From NCBI RefSeq assembly GCF_042682745.1, contig NZ_JBHUIO010000011.1, positions 124,001 to 188,000 on the forward strand: 64,000 nt of DNA, given 5' to 3'. Position 1 is the first letter of the stretch. Every line of letters begins with the position of its first letter. The notes below the pieces were generated by a model. That model ran no database searches. It had not been told where the DNA came from and worked only from the letters and a program-made list of their open reading frames with translations. The stretch comes from Tumebacillus_A lipolyticus (lineage in GTDB: Bacteria > Bacillota > Bacilli > Tumebacillales > Tumebacillaceae). Below are positions 25,976 through 33,792 of the stretch, piece after piece. A program made the position numbers and the translations under genes.

Positions 25976-26275
25976 ATGCCTATTTCTTATGCGAATGCAC
26001 GAGGCTACCTTGGTCAGACTGTTGTCGCTCATTGCAGAGGTGCGAGACACGTCGGCGTCGTCCGCAATGTGACCCAAGATGGTATCTGGCTTGAACGCTC
26101 CTCTGGCAGAGGTGTACCTGTATCCGCCACTGGGAACAGCCTGAACGTTGAAACGGCAGATCGGGCGACACGAGCGGAAGGCGAAGAAGTGTTCTTTCCG
26201 TTGCTGTTTCTACCGTTCTTTACCCTGCTGGCTCTGGCGCCGTTTTACGCACGGCCCTATGGATACTGGTGGTAA
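25976..26275 (+). CDS. small protein of unknown function with hydrophobic tail
   Basis: A 99-residue protein in two parts. Residues 1-70 form a small beta-rich domain (GYLGQTVVAHCRGARHVGVV, DGIWLERSSGRG), reminiscent of short SH3- or LSm-like folds found in spore-associated Bacillota proteins. A hydrophobic segment (FFPLLFLPFFTLLALAPF) and an aromatic end (PYGYWW) follow, so it probably associates with a membrane. The ATG at 25976 has GGAGG 10 bases upstream. It is divergent from cadC and has its own terminator. I infer a surface or spore role only weakly. Confidence 0.7.
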   Translation: MPISYANARGYLGQTVVAHCRGARHVGVVRNVTQDGIWLERSSGRGVPVSATGNSLNVETADRATRAEGEEVFFPLLFLPFFTLLALAPFYARPYGYWW

Positions 26276-26278
26276 AAC

Positions 26279-26311
26279 GAAGACCAACGCTTCCCACAAG
26301 CGTTGGTCTTC
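26279..26311. terminator. convergent hairpin terminator
   Basis: GAAGACCAACGCTT (26279-26292) pairs with 26298-26311. It serves the gene at 25976 and, on the other strand, the multicopper oxidase; T tracts are modest on both sides. Confidence 0.7.
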
Positions 26312-26347
26312 TCTTCGCGCTCACTCGGAGATCGGTTGCGATCGCGA

Positions 26348-28042
26348 TCACTCAGAGATGTTCCCCGCATTCGGGTCGGGCGTAAAATGCGGTCGATAGC
26401 CGCGATATTGCACAGTTGTCATCATGCCGGCCGCCGCATGATGCAATTCGTGACAGTGAAACATCCAGTTGCCATCGTTGTTCGCGACAAACGCCACCTC
26501 ATACGTTTCACCTGGGCGCACGTTGAGCGTGTCTTTGAGCAGGGGGGAGCCCTGCAGCGGCTTGCCATCCTTGCGCAGCACTTGGAAGAAGTGACCGTGC
26601 AGATGCATCGGGTGGTCGACCGTTCCGACGTTGGTCATCGTCAGCTTCACCTGCTGTCCCTTCTGCACTTGCAGCGGTGCAATATCTGGATAGACCTGCC
26701 CATCGATCGTATAGACCGTCTCTTGAGCGCCATCTTTTTCGATCACCTTGTTGTCGAGGGTCAACTTGCGCTCCACGTCATACGCGACGTTTTGATCGAT
26801 CGGCTTCGCTTGTCCATACTTGGTGATGTCGAGCAAAGGGAGCTCGCCAGGCGGCAAGCTGTAGGCGCGGTCTTTCTTGCCATCCACCTCCACATGAACG
26901 GTCATGTCTTGACTCGCCGTCGATCGATTGGCGCAGAGAATCGGGAAGTTGTCTCCCTTGGAGATCAACTCCAGATCGTATCGCTCCCCAGGCGCGATCG
27001 CGAGCAGTTGATCTGACACTTCTGGACTTCCGAGAAGCGGCTGACCGTCAACGTGGGTGATGCGAAACGGTTGGTTCGCCAGGTTGATCTGGTGTGTTTG
27101 ATAACCGGCGTTGATCAGGCGAAGCTTGACCTTCTCCCCCGTTTTGACTTGCAACGGCTTGATCTGATCGCCCGCTTTTCCGTTGACCGTATAGATGTTG
27201 TACATCTGTTGCATCATCGCATCATGATCGACTGCAGGTGCCGATTCGCTGCCCCCATGCTGGCTGTGGTCAGCATTTGCACCTGCACTCGATTCCCCTT
27301 GCTTGCCATCGCCTTGACCCGCATTGCTGTTTGCGCCATGTTGGCTGTGGTCAGCATTTGCACCTGTGCTCGATCCTCCTTGCTTGCCTTCGCCTTGATC
27401 CGCCTTGCTGTTCGCGCCGTGCTGACTGTGATCCATCCCACCGCCCGATGCACCGCTCTCTCCTCCGGCTGCCAACATCTCGGGCGACCATTCATCAAGG
27501 ATCAGCGTGTAATCGCGGTCGTACGTGGTCGACTCCGCTTTCGGCTCGACGATCAGCGCACCATAGAGACCTCTGTCCACCTGATTGGCGCTGTCCTGAT
27601 GGGAATGATACCAATAGGTGCCCGGCACGCTCGCCGTGAACTCATAGGTGAAGGACGCCCCCGGCTGCACCGCATTTTGCGTCACGCCAGGTATCCCGTC
27701 CATCTCGTTGGGTACCGGATAGCCGTGCCAATGAATGCTCACCGGTTGCGCAAGCGAGTTCTGCAGCACCACTTTCACCCGCTGCCCCTCTTGGATGCGA
27801 AGTTCCGCCCCCGGCACCGTTCCGCCAAACGTCCAGGCGGTGATCTTCTCCACTCCCGCTTTCAGCTGCCAGCTCTCCGCTTGCGCTTTCAGCACAAACT
27901 CCCGATAGGCTCCACGCTCATCTTGCTTCTCCACACCTTGCATCACCTCTGTCGTCTTTTGCTCGATCAGCCTGTATCCCACAAAAGACGCCGCGATGAT
28001 CGCACCCCCACACAGGGCGCTGATCAGGATCGTTTTTCTCAT
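26348..28042 (-). CDS. multicopper oxidase with His/Gln/Met-rich repeats
   Basis: A 564-residue three-cupredoxin oxidase, outside the membrane behind an N-terminal anchor (KTILISALCGGAIIAASF). Copper ligands appear as HWHGYP (about residue 104), HSHQD (about 146), HPMHLHGHFF (about 477) and HCHELHHAAAGM (about 529), giving the trinuclear centre plus the type 1 site with axial Met. Between domains 1 and 2, residues about 200-270 carry three DHSQHG repeats in a Gly/Ser/Asn/Gln-rich linker, plausibly a copper-loading arm. It likely oxidises Cu(I), Mn(II) or phenols. The ATG at 28042 follows GGAGG. The neighbouring sensor kinase/regulator pair may control it. Confidence 0.9.
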   Translation of the reverse strand: MRKTILISALCGGAIIAASFVGYRLIEQKTTEVMQGVEKQDERGAYREFVLKAQAESWQLKAGVEKITAWTFGGTVPGAELRIQEGQRVKVVLQNSLAQPVSIHWHGYPVPNEMDGIPGVTQNAVQPGASFTYEFTASVPGTYWYHSHQDSANQVDRGLYGALIVEPKAESTTYDRDYTLILDEWSPEMLAAGGESGASGGGMDHSQHGANSKADQGEGKQGGSSTGANADHSQHGANSNAGQGDGKQGESSAGANADHSQHGGSESAPAVDHDAMMQQMYNIYTVNGKAGDQIKPLQVKTGEKVKLRLINAGYQTHQINLANQPFRITHVDGQPLLGSPEVSDQLLAIAPGERYDLELISKGDNFPILCANRSTASQDMTVHVEVDGKKDRAYSLPPGELPLLDITKYGQAKPIDQNVAYDVERKLTLDNKVIEKDGAQETVYTIDGQVYPDIAPLQVQKGQQVKLTMTNVGTVDHPMHLHGHFFQVLRKDGKPLQGSPLLKDTLNVRPGETYEVAFVANNDGNWMFHCHELHHAAAGMMTTVQYRGYRPHFTPDPNAGNISE

Positions 28043-28134
28043 CCACACTCCTCCATTTCGCTCCTTCGATCTCTTTACGTTACCCAGCAATTGTGTAGAA
28101 ATCGTGTCGATCTCGAAGCGAGTTGGGATCGTCC

Positions 28135-28172
28135 ATAAAAAAAGAATCCTGCCATCACAGCAAGGATTCTTT
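28135..28172 (-). terminator. Rho-independent terminator
   Basis: AAAGAATCCT (28141-28150) pairs with AGGATTCTTT (28163-28172); the minus strand continues TTTTATGG. It ends the regulator/kinase transcript. Confidence 0.85.
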
Positions 28173-28177
28173 CTGGA

Positions 28178-29566
28178 TTAGGCGAGCGGCAAGGTGAAGG
28201 AAAAGGTCGTCCCGCTCCCCTCAATGCTTTCCACCCAGATCTGACCGCCGTGGCGGTCGATGATCCCCTTGGCGATCGCAAGACCTAGCCCCATGCCGCC
28301 CCGCTCGCGGTTGCGCGACTTCTCCACCCGATAGAAGCGGTCGAAGATGTGCGGCAGATCGCTCGCCGGAATGCCAGCGCCCGTATCTTGCACCTGTACG
28401 TGTAACTCCTTTTTCTCCACTCGATAGCGCAGGACGATCTGCTCCCCCTCCGCGGTGTGCGAGATCGCGTTGGTCAGCAGATTGAACAGCACCTGCTCCA
28501 ACCGATCGGGGTCGCCGATCACCAAGAGCGATCCTGCCGTCCTCCGCTCCACGCGCAGCCGAATCCCTTTCTCCTCAGCAGCAGGCAGCAGCTTCGCCTC
28601 CGTCAGCCGCACGATCTCGGCAAAATCGGTCTTGACCCGCTCGACCTTCAGGCCGTCCGCATCGATTTCGGACAGCTCGGTCAACTCGCTGACCAAGCGC
28701 TTGAGCCGGCGGGTTTCGCGGACGATCAGCGCCAGATATCGCTTGCGCTCCTCCTCATCCTGCACCCAGTTCTCCTCCAGCACTTGGCTATACCCTTGCA
28801 GATAGGAGAGGGGCGTGCGCAGCTCATGCGTCACATCGGCCAAAAAATCTTGCTGTCGCTCCTCGTGATGTTGCAGCCGCGTCGCCAGCTCGTTGATCGA
28901 CTTGCTGAGCTGTCCCACCTCGTCCTCGCCGCCGACCTCAACGCGCACGCGATAATTGCGGTTGGCAAGGTGTCCGGTCACATCTTTCATCTTCAGCAGG
29001 GGCGCGACCATCTGCCCGGCCATCGCATACAGCAGCCAGGCGGCGAGCATCAGCGCACCCGTTCCTAACAGCCCCATCATCAGGCGAAATTCTGTAAGCG
29101 CCTTGTTGACCGGTTCCATCGATGCGAACAGCAGCAGGGCACCATGCACTTCGCCTTCCGTCCCTTTGATCGGCCCCGCGTTAAAATAGAACAGATCCTC
29201 CATCCCCGATGGCGGATGGGTGCTGGTGCCCGTCACTCCCTGCAGCACTCGCTGCACCACGTCGCGGTCGAGCAGCTCTTCGGTGATCTCGGCCGGCAGC
29301 GTCGAGATGACCACCTTTCCGCGCTGGTCGAGCAACAGGTAGTCGCGCACCGACACTTCTGCGAGATCGGCGATGATGCTCTGCAGATGATGCTGCTGAT
29401 CATCGACAGGCAATTGGCGCAGCTTCTCGCTCTCTTCGTTCAGCTCGTCGATCAGGTGGTCGACATAGAGGTCGCGCACCTGATGATCGACCAACAGGGT
29501 GAGCGGGACGAGCACCAAAATGAAGATCAGCAGTTGAAGCCCCATCACTTTGCGGCGAATGTTCAT
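28178..29566 (-). CDS. two-component sensor histidine kinase
   Basis: A 462-residue membrane kinase. Two membrane helices (about residues 7-28 and 160-182) enclose an extracellular sensor of about 130 residues. HAMP follows (about 183-235), then the dimerisation box DVTHELRTPLSYLQGY (His near 245), N box NLLTNAISHTAEG (about 365), and G boxes DTGAGIPASDLPHIFDRFYR and GGMGLGLAIAKGI. It overlaps the response-regulator gene by 4 bases (ATGA), so the two are a cognate pair. Position next to metal and thiol-redox genes suggests a cell-envelope or metal signal; this is not proven by sequence. Confidence 0.93.
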   Translation of the reverse strand: MNIRRKVMGLQLLIFILVLVPLTLLVDHQVRDLYVDHLIDELNEESEKLRQLPVDDQQHHLQSIIADLAEVSVRDYLLLDQRGKVVISTLPAEITEELLDRDVVQRVLQGVTGTSTHPPSGMEDLFYFNAGPIKGTEGEVHGALLLFASMEPVNKALTEFRLMMGLLGTGALMLAAWLLYAMAGQMVAPLLKMKDVTGHLANRNYRVRVEVGGEDEVGQLSKSINELATRLQHHEERQQDFLADVTHELRTPLSYLQGYSQVLEENWVQDEEERKRYLALIVRETRRLKRLVSELTELSEIDADGLKVERVKTDFAEIVRLTEAKLLPAAEEKGIRLRVERRTAGSLLVIGDPDRLEQVLFNLLTNAISHTAEGEQIVLRYRVEKKELHVQVQDTGAGIPASDLPHIFDRFYRVEKSRNRERGGMGLGLAIAKGIIDRHGGQIWVESIEGSGTTFSFTLPLA

Positions 29567-30240
29567 GTGAGCGCTCCGTCAAACTTATAGCCGAATCCCC
29601 AGACGGTGGCGATCCAGTTGGCCTCGCCGCCAGCTTCGCGCAGCTTTACGCGCACCTTTTTGATGTGCGTATCGACCGCTCGCAGCTCGCCCTCGTAATC
29701 GAATCCCCACAGCCGCTCGACCATCTGCTCGCGCGAGAACACCTGCCCGGGGTGCATCGCCAACAGCTCGAACAGCTCATACTCTTTCGGCGTCAACTCA
29801 AGCAGAGTCGACTCGACGCGCACCGCTTTGGCAGCGCGGTCGAGGTAGAGCGGCCCGCGGCGGATGACGCTCTTGTTTTCCGGATCTTGACGACGAAGCA
29901 ACGCCTGCACGCGCGCGATCAGCTCACGCATATCGAACGGCTTGATCAGATAGTCGCTCGCGCCGAGCTCAAGCCCTTTGATCCGATCTTCTACCGTCCC
30001 TCGCGCGGACAGCACGAGGGTGGGCATCTTGCCTTGCAGTTCCTGCAACACCTGCCATCCGTCCAACTCCGGCATCATGATGTCGAGGATCAGCAGATCG
30101 ACCGCTTCCCGCCTGAGCAGCTCACAGGCGGACGCGCCGCTGTCCGCTTCCAGCGTTTCATACCCTTGACTTCTCAGCGCGATCTTGAGCAATGTGCGCA
30201 TATCCGCCTCATCGTCGGCGATCAAAATCCGCTCCGCCAC
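29563..30240 (-). CDS. OmpR-family response regulator
   Basis: 225 residues: a receiver domain (1-115; acidic pocket ADDEAD, phospho-acceptor Asp in LLILDIMMPE near residue 53, Lys in YLIKPFD) and a winged-helix DNA-binding domain (130-222; LTPKEYELFELLAMHPGQVF, YEGELRAVDTHIKKVRVKL, VWGFGYKF). It starts with GTG behind AAAGGAGGG and is coupled to the downstream kinase. Confidence 0.94.
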   Translation of the reverse strand: MAERILIADDEADMRTLLKIALRSQGYETLEADSGASACELLRREAVDLLILDIMMPELDGWQVLQELQGKMPTLVLSARGTVEDRIKGLELGASDYLIKPFDMRELIARVQALLRRQDPENKSVIRRGPLYLDRAAKAVRVESTLLELTPKEYELFELLAMHPGQVFSREQMVERLWGFDYEGELRAVDTHIKKVRVKLREAGGEANWIATVWGFGYKFDGALT

Positions 30241-30256
30241 ACTCTGTCCCTCCCTT

Positions 30257-30283
30257 CCAAAAAAGGCTGCCAGCGGCAGCCTT
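30257..30283 (-). terminator. Rho-independent terminator
   Basis: GGCTGCC (30265-30271) and GGCAGCC (30275-30281) form a tight hairpin. On the minus strand it is followed by TTTTTT. It separates the Lgt-like gene from the regulator gene downstream. Confidence 0.75.
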
Positions 30284-30285
30284 CT

Positions 30286-30987
30286 TCATCCTGTCTTCAC
30301 TTTGTTCTCGCCAAAAAAATGATCCACGACACCTGCGAGGACGGCGAGCAACAACCATTGCCACTGCACGACTGCCAAGCCGAAATGCGTGTACGGATGC
30401 ACCTGCAACAGCGAGAGCAGCAGCATGGCTCCACCGAGCAGGCTCAAGGTGAACAGCCCTCGGCGCCGCAGCGCAAAGAGTCCGAATGCGATCGCCGCCT
30501 GATACAGGTTGAGCGGATGATAGCTCCCCTCGCCGATCGTCACCGCCCACGGCAGATCGGTCGCCGCTCCCGCTTTCGCATAGAACAGCGAATAGACGGC
30601 AAATCCGAGCACGAGCGATCTGACGACCGCATCTACCGCTGCCCAGCTGAAAAAGTTGTGCTTCTTCTGCTGCCAAAGCGCATAGAGCAGCGCAAACGCT
30701 AGCCCGATCCACCCGCCATACGGCACTTCGCCGTTGACCAGCGTCAGGATCGGGTGGGCAAACGACTCGCTCGGCGCGTAGACAAAGGAGAGGATGCGCG
30801 GCGTCAGCACCCAGATCGCCGCCATGCCGACCATCACATCGGTGACTTTCTCACCGCCGATTCCGCGCCTTTTGATCGCCCACCCGGCGTAGTACAAGCT
30901 GACGAGAGCGGCTATGATCCAGCCGATCAGCCCCGATTCGTCAAAGGCGATCGGGCCGAGATAAAATCCGGAAGGTAGTATCGACAT
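30286..30987 (-). CDS. polytopic membrane protein, Lgt-like
   Basis: A 233-residue protein with about seven hydrophobic helices. SYHPLNLYQAAIAFGLFALR resembles the HPTQLYE region of prolipoprotein diacylglyceryl transferase, and VNGEVPYGGWIGLAFALLYA resembles its Gly-rich motif. The strict Lgt signature with its conserved catalytic Arg is not clearly present. It may be a divergent Lgt paralogue that handles lipids or lipoproteins. It follows tlpA by 9 bases, in an operon with ccdA. Confidence 0.65.
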   Translation of the reverse strand: MSILPSGFYLGPIAFDESGLIGWIIAALVSLYYAGWAIKRRGIGGEKVTDVMVGMAAIWVLTPRILSFVYAPSESFAHPILTLVNGEVPYGGWIGLAFALLYALWQQKKHNFFSWAAVDAVVRSLVLGFAVYSLFYAKAGAATDLPWAVTIGEGSYHPLNLYQAAIAFGLFALRRRGLFTLSLLGGAMLLLSLLQVHPYTHFGLAVVQWQWLLLAVLAGVVDHFFGENKVKTG

Positions 30988-30996
30988 CGAGCACCT

Positions 30997-31575
30997 CTAT
31001 TGCTTCGCGTTGGCGACCAGGCGCTGCATCATGCCGTCCATCACCACTTTGCTGATCTGGCCTTTGTGAATCTCCGAGATGATGCCGTTCTGGTCGATCG
31101 CATAGGTCATCGGGACGGAGAAGATCCGGTATGCTTTTCCCGCCTTCTCCTTCTCATCGATCAGGCTGGGAAAGGTCACGCCCATCTCTTGCATAAACTT
31201 CTTGGCCTTGTCCAGATCGTCTTGGGAAGTCAAGTTGACTCCGTACACCTGCACCCGATCGCCATACTGTTTATGCACCGCTTCCAGGTCGGGCATCTCC
31301 TGCCGACATGGACCGCACCACGATGCCCAGAAGTTCAGGACGACCGGCTTGCCTTGCAGTTCGGACAGTTCGACCGTCTTGCCTTCGAACGTTTCGAGCG
31401 AAAAGTTTGGTGCGCGATAGCCGACCACTGGCATCTCCGCCACCTCGCCCGCTTTGCTCTTGTCAGCCTCTTGCTCTTTCGTATCTGTGTTGGCTCCCCC
31501 GTTGCTCAGGATGGCCGCGATGACGAGCACGGCGATCACGACCGCGCCAAGCAACAGTTTGATCGTGCGATTCAA
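30997..31575 (-). CDS. TlpA/ResA-type thiol-disulfide oxidoreductase
   Basis: A 192-residue membrane-anchored thioredoxin-fold protein. Helix KLLLGAVVIAVLVIAAIL anchors it; the extracellular domain has PVVLNFWASWCGPCRQEMPD with the redox-active CGPC, then the cis-Pro loop FSVPMTYAID. It would reduce disulfides outside the membrane, for example on apocytochrome c or copper-site cysteines, fed with electrons by CcdA encoded just upstream. TTG start behind GGGGGAA. Confidence 0.92.
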   Translation of the reverse strand: MNRTIKLLLGAVVIAVLVIAAILSNGGANTDTKEQEADKSKAGEVAEMPVVGYRAPNFSLETFEGKTVELSELQGKPVVLNFWASWCGPCRQEMPDLEAVHKQYGDRVQVYGVNLTSQDDLDKAKKFMQEMGVTFPSLIDEKEKAGKAYRIFSVPMTYAIDQNGIISEIHKGQISKVVMDGMMQRLVANAKQ

Positions 31576-31587
31576 CGCGATTCCCCC

Positions 31588-32310
31588 CTAGAACCCGGTA
31601 AATCCGCCGAACAGCGGAATCAGCCAAGTTGTGATTTTTGTCAGCGAATCGGTCAACAGCAGGATGCCCATCAAGATCATGCCGACACCGCCGATTCTGG
31701 AGATCGTCTGGGCGTATTTCATCATCCAGCGAACCGAGCCGAGCGTATACGCCATGACCAGGAAAGGAAGGGCAAAGCCGATCGAATAGAACAGCATCAG
31801 GCTCATCCCGCTGCCCGGATTGCTGGCAGCGATCGCCAGCACAGAAGCCAGGATCGGGCCGATGCACGGCGTCCAGCCCGCCGCAAAGGAAATGCCGACG
31901 ATCACAGCGCCGAGGTAGCCTGCCGGACGCCATTTCATCCGCATCTGCTTCGTCTTCAGCAGCGAATCGATCTTGATGAAGCCGGCGAGGAACAGACCCA
32001 TCACGATGATCAGGATGCCGCCGATCTGCCGAATCAGATCCCCATAGTTGGAAAAGATCGCACCGAGCGAGCTTGCCGACATCCCGAGCACGACGAAGAT
32101 GATCGAAAACCCGAGCACGAAGAACAGCGAATAAGTAAGCGCTTTCCGACGCACCGCCCGTTGATTGCGGTGCTCATACATCTCTTGATAGGAAACGCCG
32201 GTGATGTAGGTTAAGTAAGACGGATACAGCGGCAGGCAGCACGGGGATACGAAAGAGAGCAATCCCGCGAAAAAGGCCACGATAAACGTCGGATTGGATG
32301 CATCAAACAA
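31588..32310 (-). CDS. ccdA: cytochrome c biogenesis / thiol transporter CcdA
   Basis: A 240-residue membrane protein with six helices that passes electrons from cytoplasmic thioredoxin to extracellular TlpA/ResA-type proteins. The two redox Cys regions are SFVSPCCLPLYPSYLTYI (helix 1) and AAGWTPCIGPIL (helix 4). It starts with TTG behind AAGGAGGG and is first in ccdA-tlpA-lgt-like. Its 5' end faces the MFS gene at 32498, so the gap between them holds divergent promoters. Confidence 0.94.
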   Translation of the reverse strand: MFDASNPTFIVAFFAGLLSFVSPCCLPLYPSYLTYITGVSYQEMYEHRNQRAVRRKALTYSLFFVLGFSIIFVVLGMSASSLGAIFSNYGDLIRQIGGILIIVMGLFLAGFIKIDSLLKTKQMRMKWRPAGYLGAVIVGISFAAGWTPCIGPILASVLAIAASNPGSGMSLMLFYSIGFALPFLVMAYTLGSVRWMMKYAQTISRIGGVGMILMGILLLTDSLTKITTWLIPLFGGFTGF

Positions 32311-32497
32311 CGTCCGTCTCCCTCCTTATCTCTCTGAGAATTTCGGAACTTTTTTCGAAGATGACCTTACCAAATCTATCATACACCACCTGCCCCCGCC
32401 TGCACACGTCAGCCACCTGCGAAAATCGACACTCTTGTGTCGAAGTCGAATGCCCATTCGCATCTTGTGGCAAGGTAAAGGCAGAGGTGATGCTCGC

Positions 32498-33754
32498 ATG
32501 GTTTCGTTTCTCCCCACGCTCGGTCGCGCCATCTGGGTGCTGCTCGGCGGCATCCTGTTCACACATCTCGGATCGTACATGTTGCTCCCCTTTTTCGCGA
32601 TCATCCTCTCGTCCGAAAAAGGGCTTTCTTTAGGCAACACCGGACTTGTGCTGGGCGCAGGTTCGATCGCCTTTCTGATCGGCAGCCTGCTCGGTGGCAT
32701 CCTGTCAGATCGCCTCGGGCGCAAGCTGACGATGGTCGGCGGACTGCTGATCCGAGCGGTCGGTCTGTTCGGCTTTATCTGGGGATACTCCTTTCTCACA
32801 CTGCTCGCCACCAACCTCGTCGCCGGCATCGGCGGCGGCATCTATGCGCCTGGCGCCAAGGCGGGGATCGCAGCGCTCGCCAAAGAGGGCACCAAGACGA
32901 CCGCCTTTTCCTATCGCGGGATCGCAGCCAACATCGGCGTGACGCTCGGCCCGTTGCTCGGAACCTATCTGTTGACCAAAAGTTCAACCGTGCTGTTCGC
33001 AGGCGCCGCGACCGTCTATCTGATCTTGGCGGTCGCCCACCTGCTGTTGCTGGAGCGAGAATGCATCGGCAAAGATTGCCCGCAGGTCGAGCGCGGGGGG
33101 ATCAGACAGATCTTGTCCGACCGGCCGTTCCTGCTCTTTTCGATCGTGACGATCTTCGTCTGGGCGCTGTTCACCCAGTTTACCCTTTCGCTCCCCCTGC
33201 GAGCCGAACAGCTCGCGACCAGCCGCAGCATCGGCCTGATCTGGACGACCACCTCGCTCCTCGTCATCCTTTTTCAAGGGTCGGTGACACGCTTTTTCTC
33301 CAAACATCTGCACCCGCTCTCGACGATGGCCGTCGGGATGGCGCTGATCGGAACAGGGCTCGGCTCTGTCGCCCTGTCCTCCTCCTTCTGGCACCTGCTC
33401 GGCAGTGCCGTCCTGTTCACGCTGGGCGAGATGTTTGTGATGCCCACCTCCGATTCGATCGTATCGGACCTCGCCAAACCGGAGCGGATCGGAAGCTATT
33501 TCGGCGTGTCGGCGTTCGTCTTCGGCGCGGGAGAAGCGCTCGGCAACATCGCGGGAGGCCAGCTGATGCAGACTGCAGTATCGCTCAACTACCTCAACCT
33601 GCCCTGGTTGCTCTTCGCAGGTCTCGGCCTGCTCTTGAGCGGCATCTACTTTCTGCTCTCCCGTTGGCAACCGCTCGCCAAACCTCTGACGAGCGAGCTT
33701 GAACGGCAAGCAGAGCGCAGCGCAGCTCCGATCAGACGCAAGCAGAAGACATGA
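32498..33754 (+). CDS. MFS transporter, multidrug-efflux type
   Basis: A 418-residue MFS protein with about 12 helices. The helix 2-3 loop GGILSDRLGRKLTMVGG is the canonical motif A, and APGAKAGIAALAKEGTKTTA follows in helix 4-5. It resembles the DHA1 family of drug-proton antiporters. The ATG at 32498 follows GCAGAGGTGATG; the frame open further upstream has no site. A terminator at 33759 overlaps the 3' end of the convergent gene. Confidence 0.87.
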   Translation: MVSFLPTLGRAIWVLLGGILFTHLGSYMLLPFFAIILSSEKGLSLGNTGLVLGAGSIAFLIGSLLGGILSDRLGRKLTMVGGLLIRAVGLFGFIWGYSFLTLLATNLVAGIGGGIYAPGAKAGIAALAKEGTKTTAFSYRGIAANIGVTLGPLLGTYLLTKSSTVLFAGAATVYLILAVAHLLLLERECIGKDCPQVERGGIRQILSDRPFLLFSIVTIFVWALFTQFTLSLPLRAEQLATSRSIGLIWTTTSLLVILFQGSVTRFFSKHLHPLSTMAVGMALIGTGLGSVALSSSFWHLLGSAVLFTLGEMFVMPTSDSIVSDLAKPERIGSYFGVSAFVFGAGEALGNIAGGQLMQTAVSLNYLNLPWLLFAGLGLLLSGIYFLLSRWQPLAKPLTSELERQAERSAAPIRRKQKT

Positions 33755-33758
33755 GAAA

Positions 33759-33792
33759 CGGCACAGTCCCCTTTAGGACTGTGCCGATTTTT
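33759..33792 (+). terminator. Rho-independent terminator
   Basis: CGGCACAGTCC (33759-33769) pairs with GGACTGTGCCG (33776-33786), then ATTTTTTG. The stem lies over the last codons of the convergent c-di-GMP gene. Confidence 0.85.
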
